This document shows positions 4,815 through 5,365 of a stretch of DNA of 5,365 bases, in pieces. Position numbers and translations under genes: made by a program. The number at the start of each line of letters is the position of its first letter. The first letter of the stretch is position 1. The stretch is from the NCBI GenBank assembly GCA_937949455.1, contig CALEDU010000234.1, forward strand, positions 1-5,365, written 5' to 3'. The stretch comes from an uncultured Tepidimonas sp. GTDB taxonomy: Bacteria; Pseudomonadota; Gammaproteobacteria; Burkholderiales; Burkholderiaceae_C. The notes beneath the pieces are model-generated. The model saw only the letters and a list, made by a program, of their open reading frames with translations. It did not search any database and was not told the DNA's origin.

Positions 4815-5365
4815 ATGGCCTCTTCCGGCAAACCGCTGCAGCCCATCATCGTCAAGCGCGTCAAAAAAGGCGGGCATGGCGCGCATGGGGGCGCATGGAA
4901 GATCGCCTATGCCGACTTCGTGACGGCGATGATGGCCTTTTTTTTGCTGATGTGGCTGCTGGGCTCGACCACCGAGGGGGACCGCAAGGGGCTAGCGGAC
5001 TACTTCAACCAGCCGCTGAAGGTGATGCTCTTTGGCGGGCCTGGCTCGGGCGGGGCCAACAGCATACTGGAAGGCGGGGGCGACGACCTGACCAAGAGTG
5101 TGGGCGAGGTTGCCAGCGGCAACATCGAGGAAAAGGTGCGTGAGCTGGGGTCCCAGCTCGCCCGGGCCGAGGCGGTCCGTCAAGACAAACAGCGCATCGC
5201 CACCTTGCGGGACAAGATCGAGAACATCATCAATCTCAACCCCCAACTGGCCGAGTTCAAAAACCAGATCCGCCTGGAAATGGTGCAGGACGGCCTGAAC
5301 ATCCAGATCGTCGACGACCAGCGCCGGGCCATGTTCGATACGGGCAGCGCGCTGGTCAAGCCCTA
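4815..5365 (+). CDS. motB: Flagellar motor stator protein MotB, 5' part (runs off window)
   Basis: 183 complete codons are open to the window edge. The N-terminus carries PIIVKRVKKGGHGAHGGAWK and then a single membrane helix, KIAYADFVTAMMAFFLLMWL (29-48). Asp34 matches E. coli Asp32, the proton-binding residue essential for torque. The segment at about 54-69 (EGDRKGLADYFNQPLK) corresponds to the plug helix that keeps unassembled channels closed. A Gly-rich patch (74-91) and a charged helical linker follow. The visible end (QDGLNIQIVDDQRRAMFDTG) opens the OmpA-type peptidoglycan-binding domain, most of which lies beyond the window. The helix sequence is typical of proton-driven stators (inference). 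ATG 4815 is chosen because the conserved basic N-terminus begins right after it, although no Shine-Dalgarno sequence is visible upstream. It pairs with motA. Confidence 0.97.
   Translation, partial: MASSGKPLQPIIVKRVKKGGHGAHGGAWKIAYADFVTAMMAFFLLMWLLGSTTEGDRKGLADYFNQPLKVMLFGGPGSGGANSILEGGGDDLTKSVGEVASGNIEEKVRELGSQLARAEAVRQDKQRIATLRDKIENIINLNPQLAEFKNQIRLEMVQDGLNIQIVDDQRRAMFDTGSALVKP
4938..4945 (+). other. Run of eight T inside the MotB membrane-helix codons
   Basis: GCC TTT TTT TTG encodes Ala-Phe-Phe-Leu (residues 41-44), eight residues after the ion-binding Asp34. The in-frame T TTT TTG heptamer is of the slippery type, and TTT/TTG are unusual choices in this GC-rich context. The reading frame is intact as given. 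Confidence 0.6.

Noticed and set aside
5142..5159. 8-bp inverted repeat GAGCTGGG/CCCAGCTC with a two-base centre inside motB
   Set aside because: It lies in the coding linker of MotB, has no T run, and such GC-rich repeats are expected by chance here.

Overview
This window looks like ordinary chromosomal sequence from a GC-rich betaproteobacterium. Burkholderiales is most likely, judging by the AspRS, MotA, MotB and DUF502 sequences and the fmdB-DUF502-aspS gene order. All genes lie on the + strand, are tightly packed and share similar codon use. I see no insertion sequence, prophage, CRISPR array, tRNA or rRNA, and no sign of recent transfer. No stretch over 300 bases lacks a gene.

Layout: (1) 2-232 is the 3' part of an FmdB-family zinc-ribbon protein. 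It is overlapped by (2) a DUF502 two-helix membrane protein ending at 896. (3) aspS (932-2725) follows, a complete aspartyl-tRNA synthetase whose OB-fold residues suggest the non-discriminating Asp/Asn type. (4) A three-gene cassette at 2763-3855 resembles E. coli yqjD-yqjE-yqjK: a DUF883/ElaB-like protein with a C-terminal membrane anchor, a two-helix holin-like YqjE protein, and a small Trp/Arg-rich YqjK-like protein starting at GTG. (5) motA (3910-4767) and the first 183 codons of motB (4815 to the window edge) encode the flagellar stator.

Three functional blocks can be read: a housekeeping block ending in tRNA charging, a small membrane-protein cassette that in enterobacteria is linked to stationary phase and ribosome anchoring, and the proton-channel stator of the flagellar motor. 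Candidate promoters lie just before yqjD (overlapping the aspS stop) and just before motA, so the blocks may be separate transcription units. I could not find a convincing intrinsic terminator between them.

I found no clearly novel system. The points most worth a second look are the YqjDEK-like cassette between aspS and motAB with its repeated His-Pro-Trp membrane-entry motif, the AspRS specificity signature, the Cys/His tail of the FmdB protein, and the motA-motB junction, where motB has no visible Shine-Dalgarno sequence and an 8-T run follows the ion-binding Asp codon.
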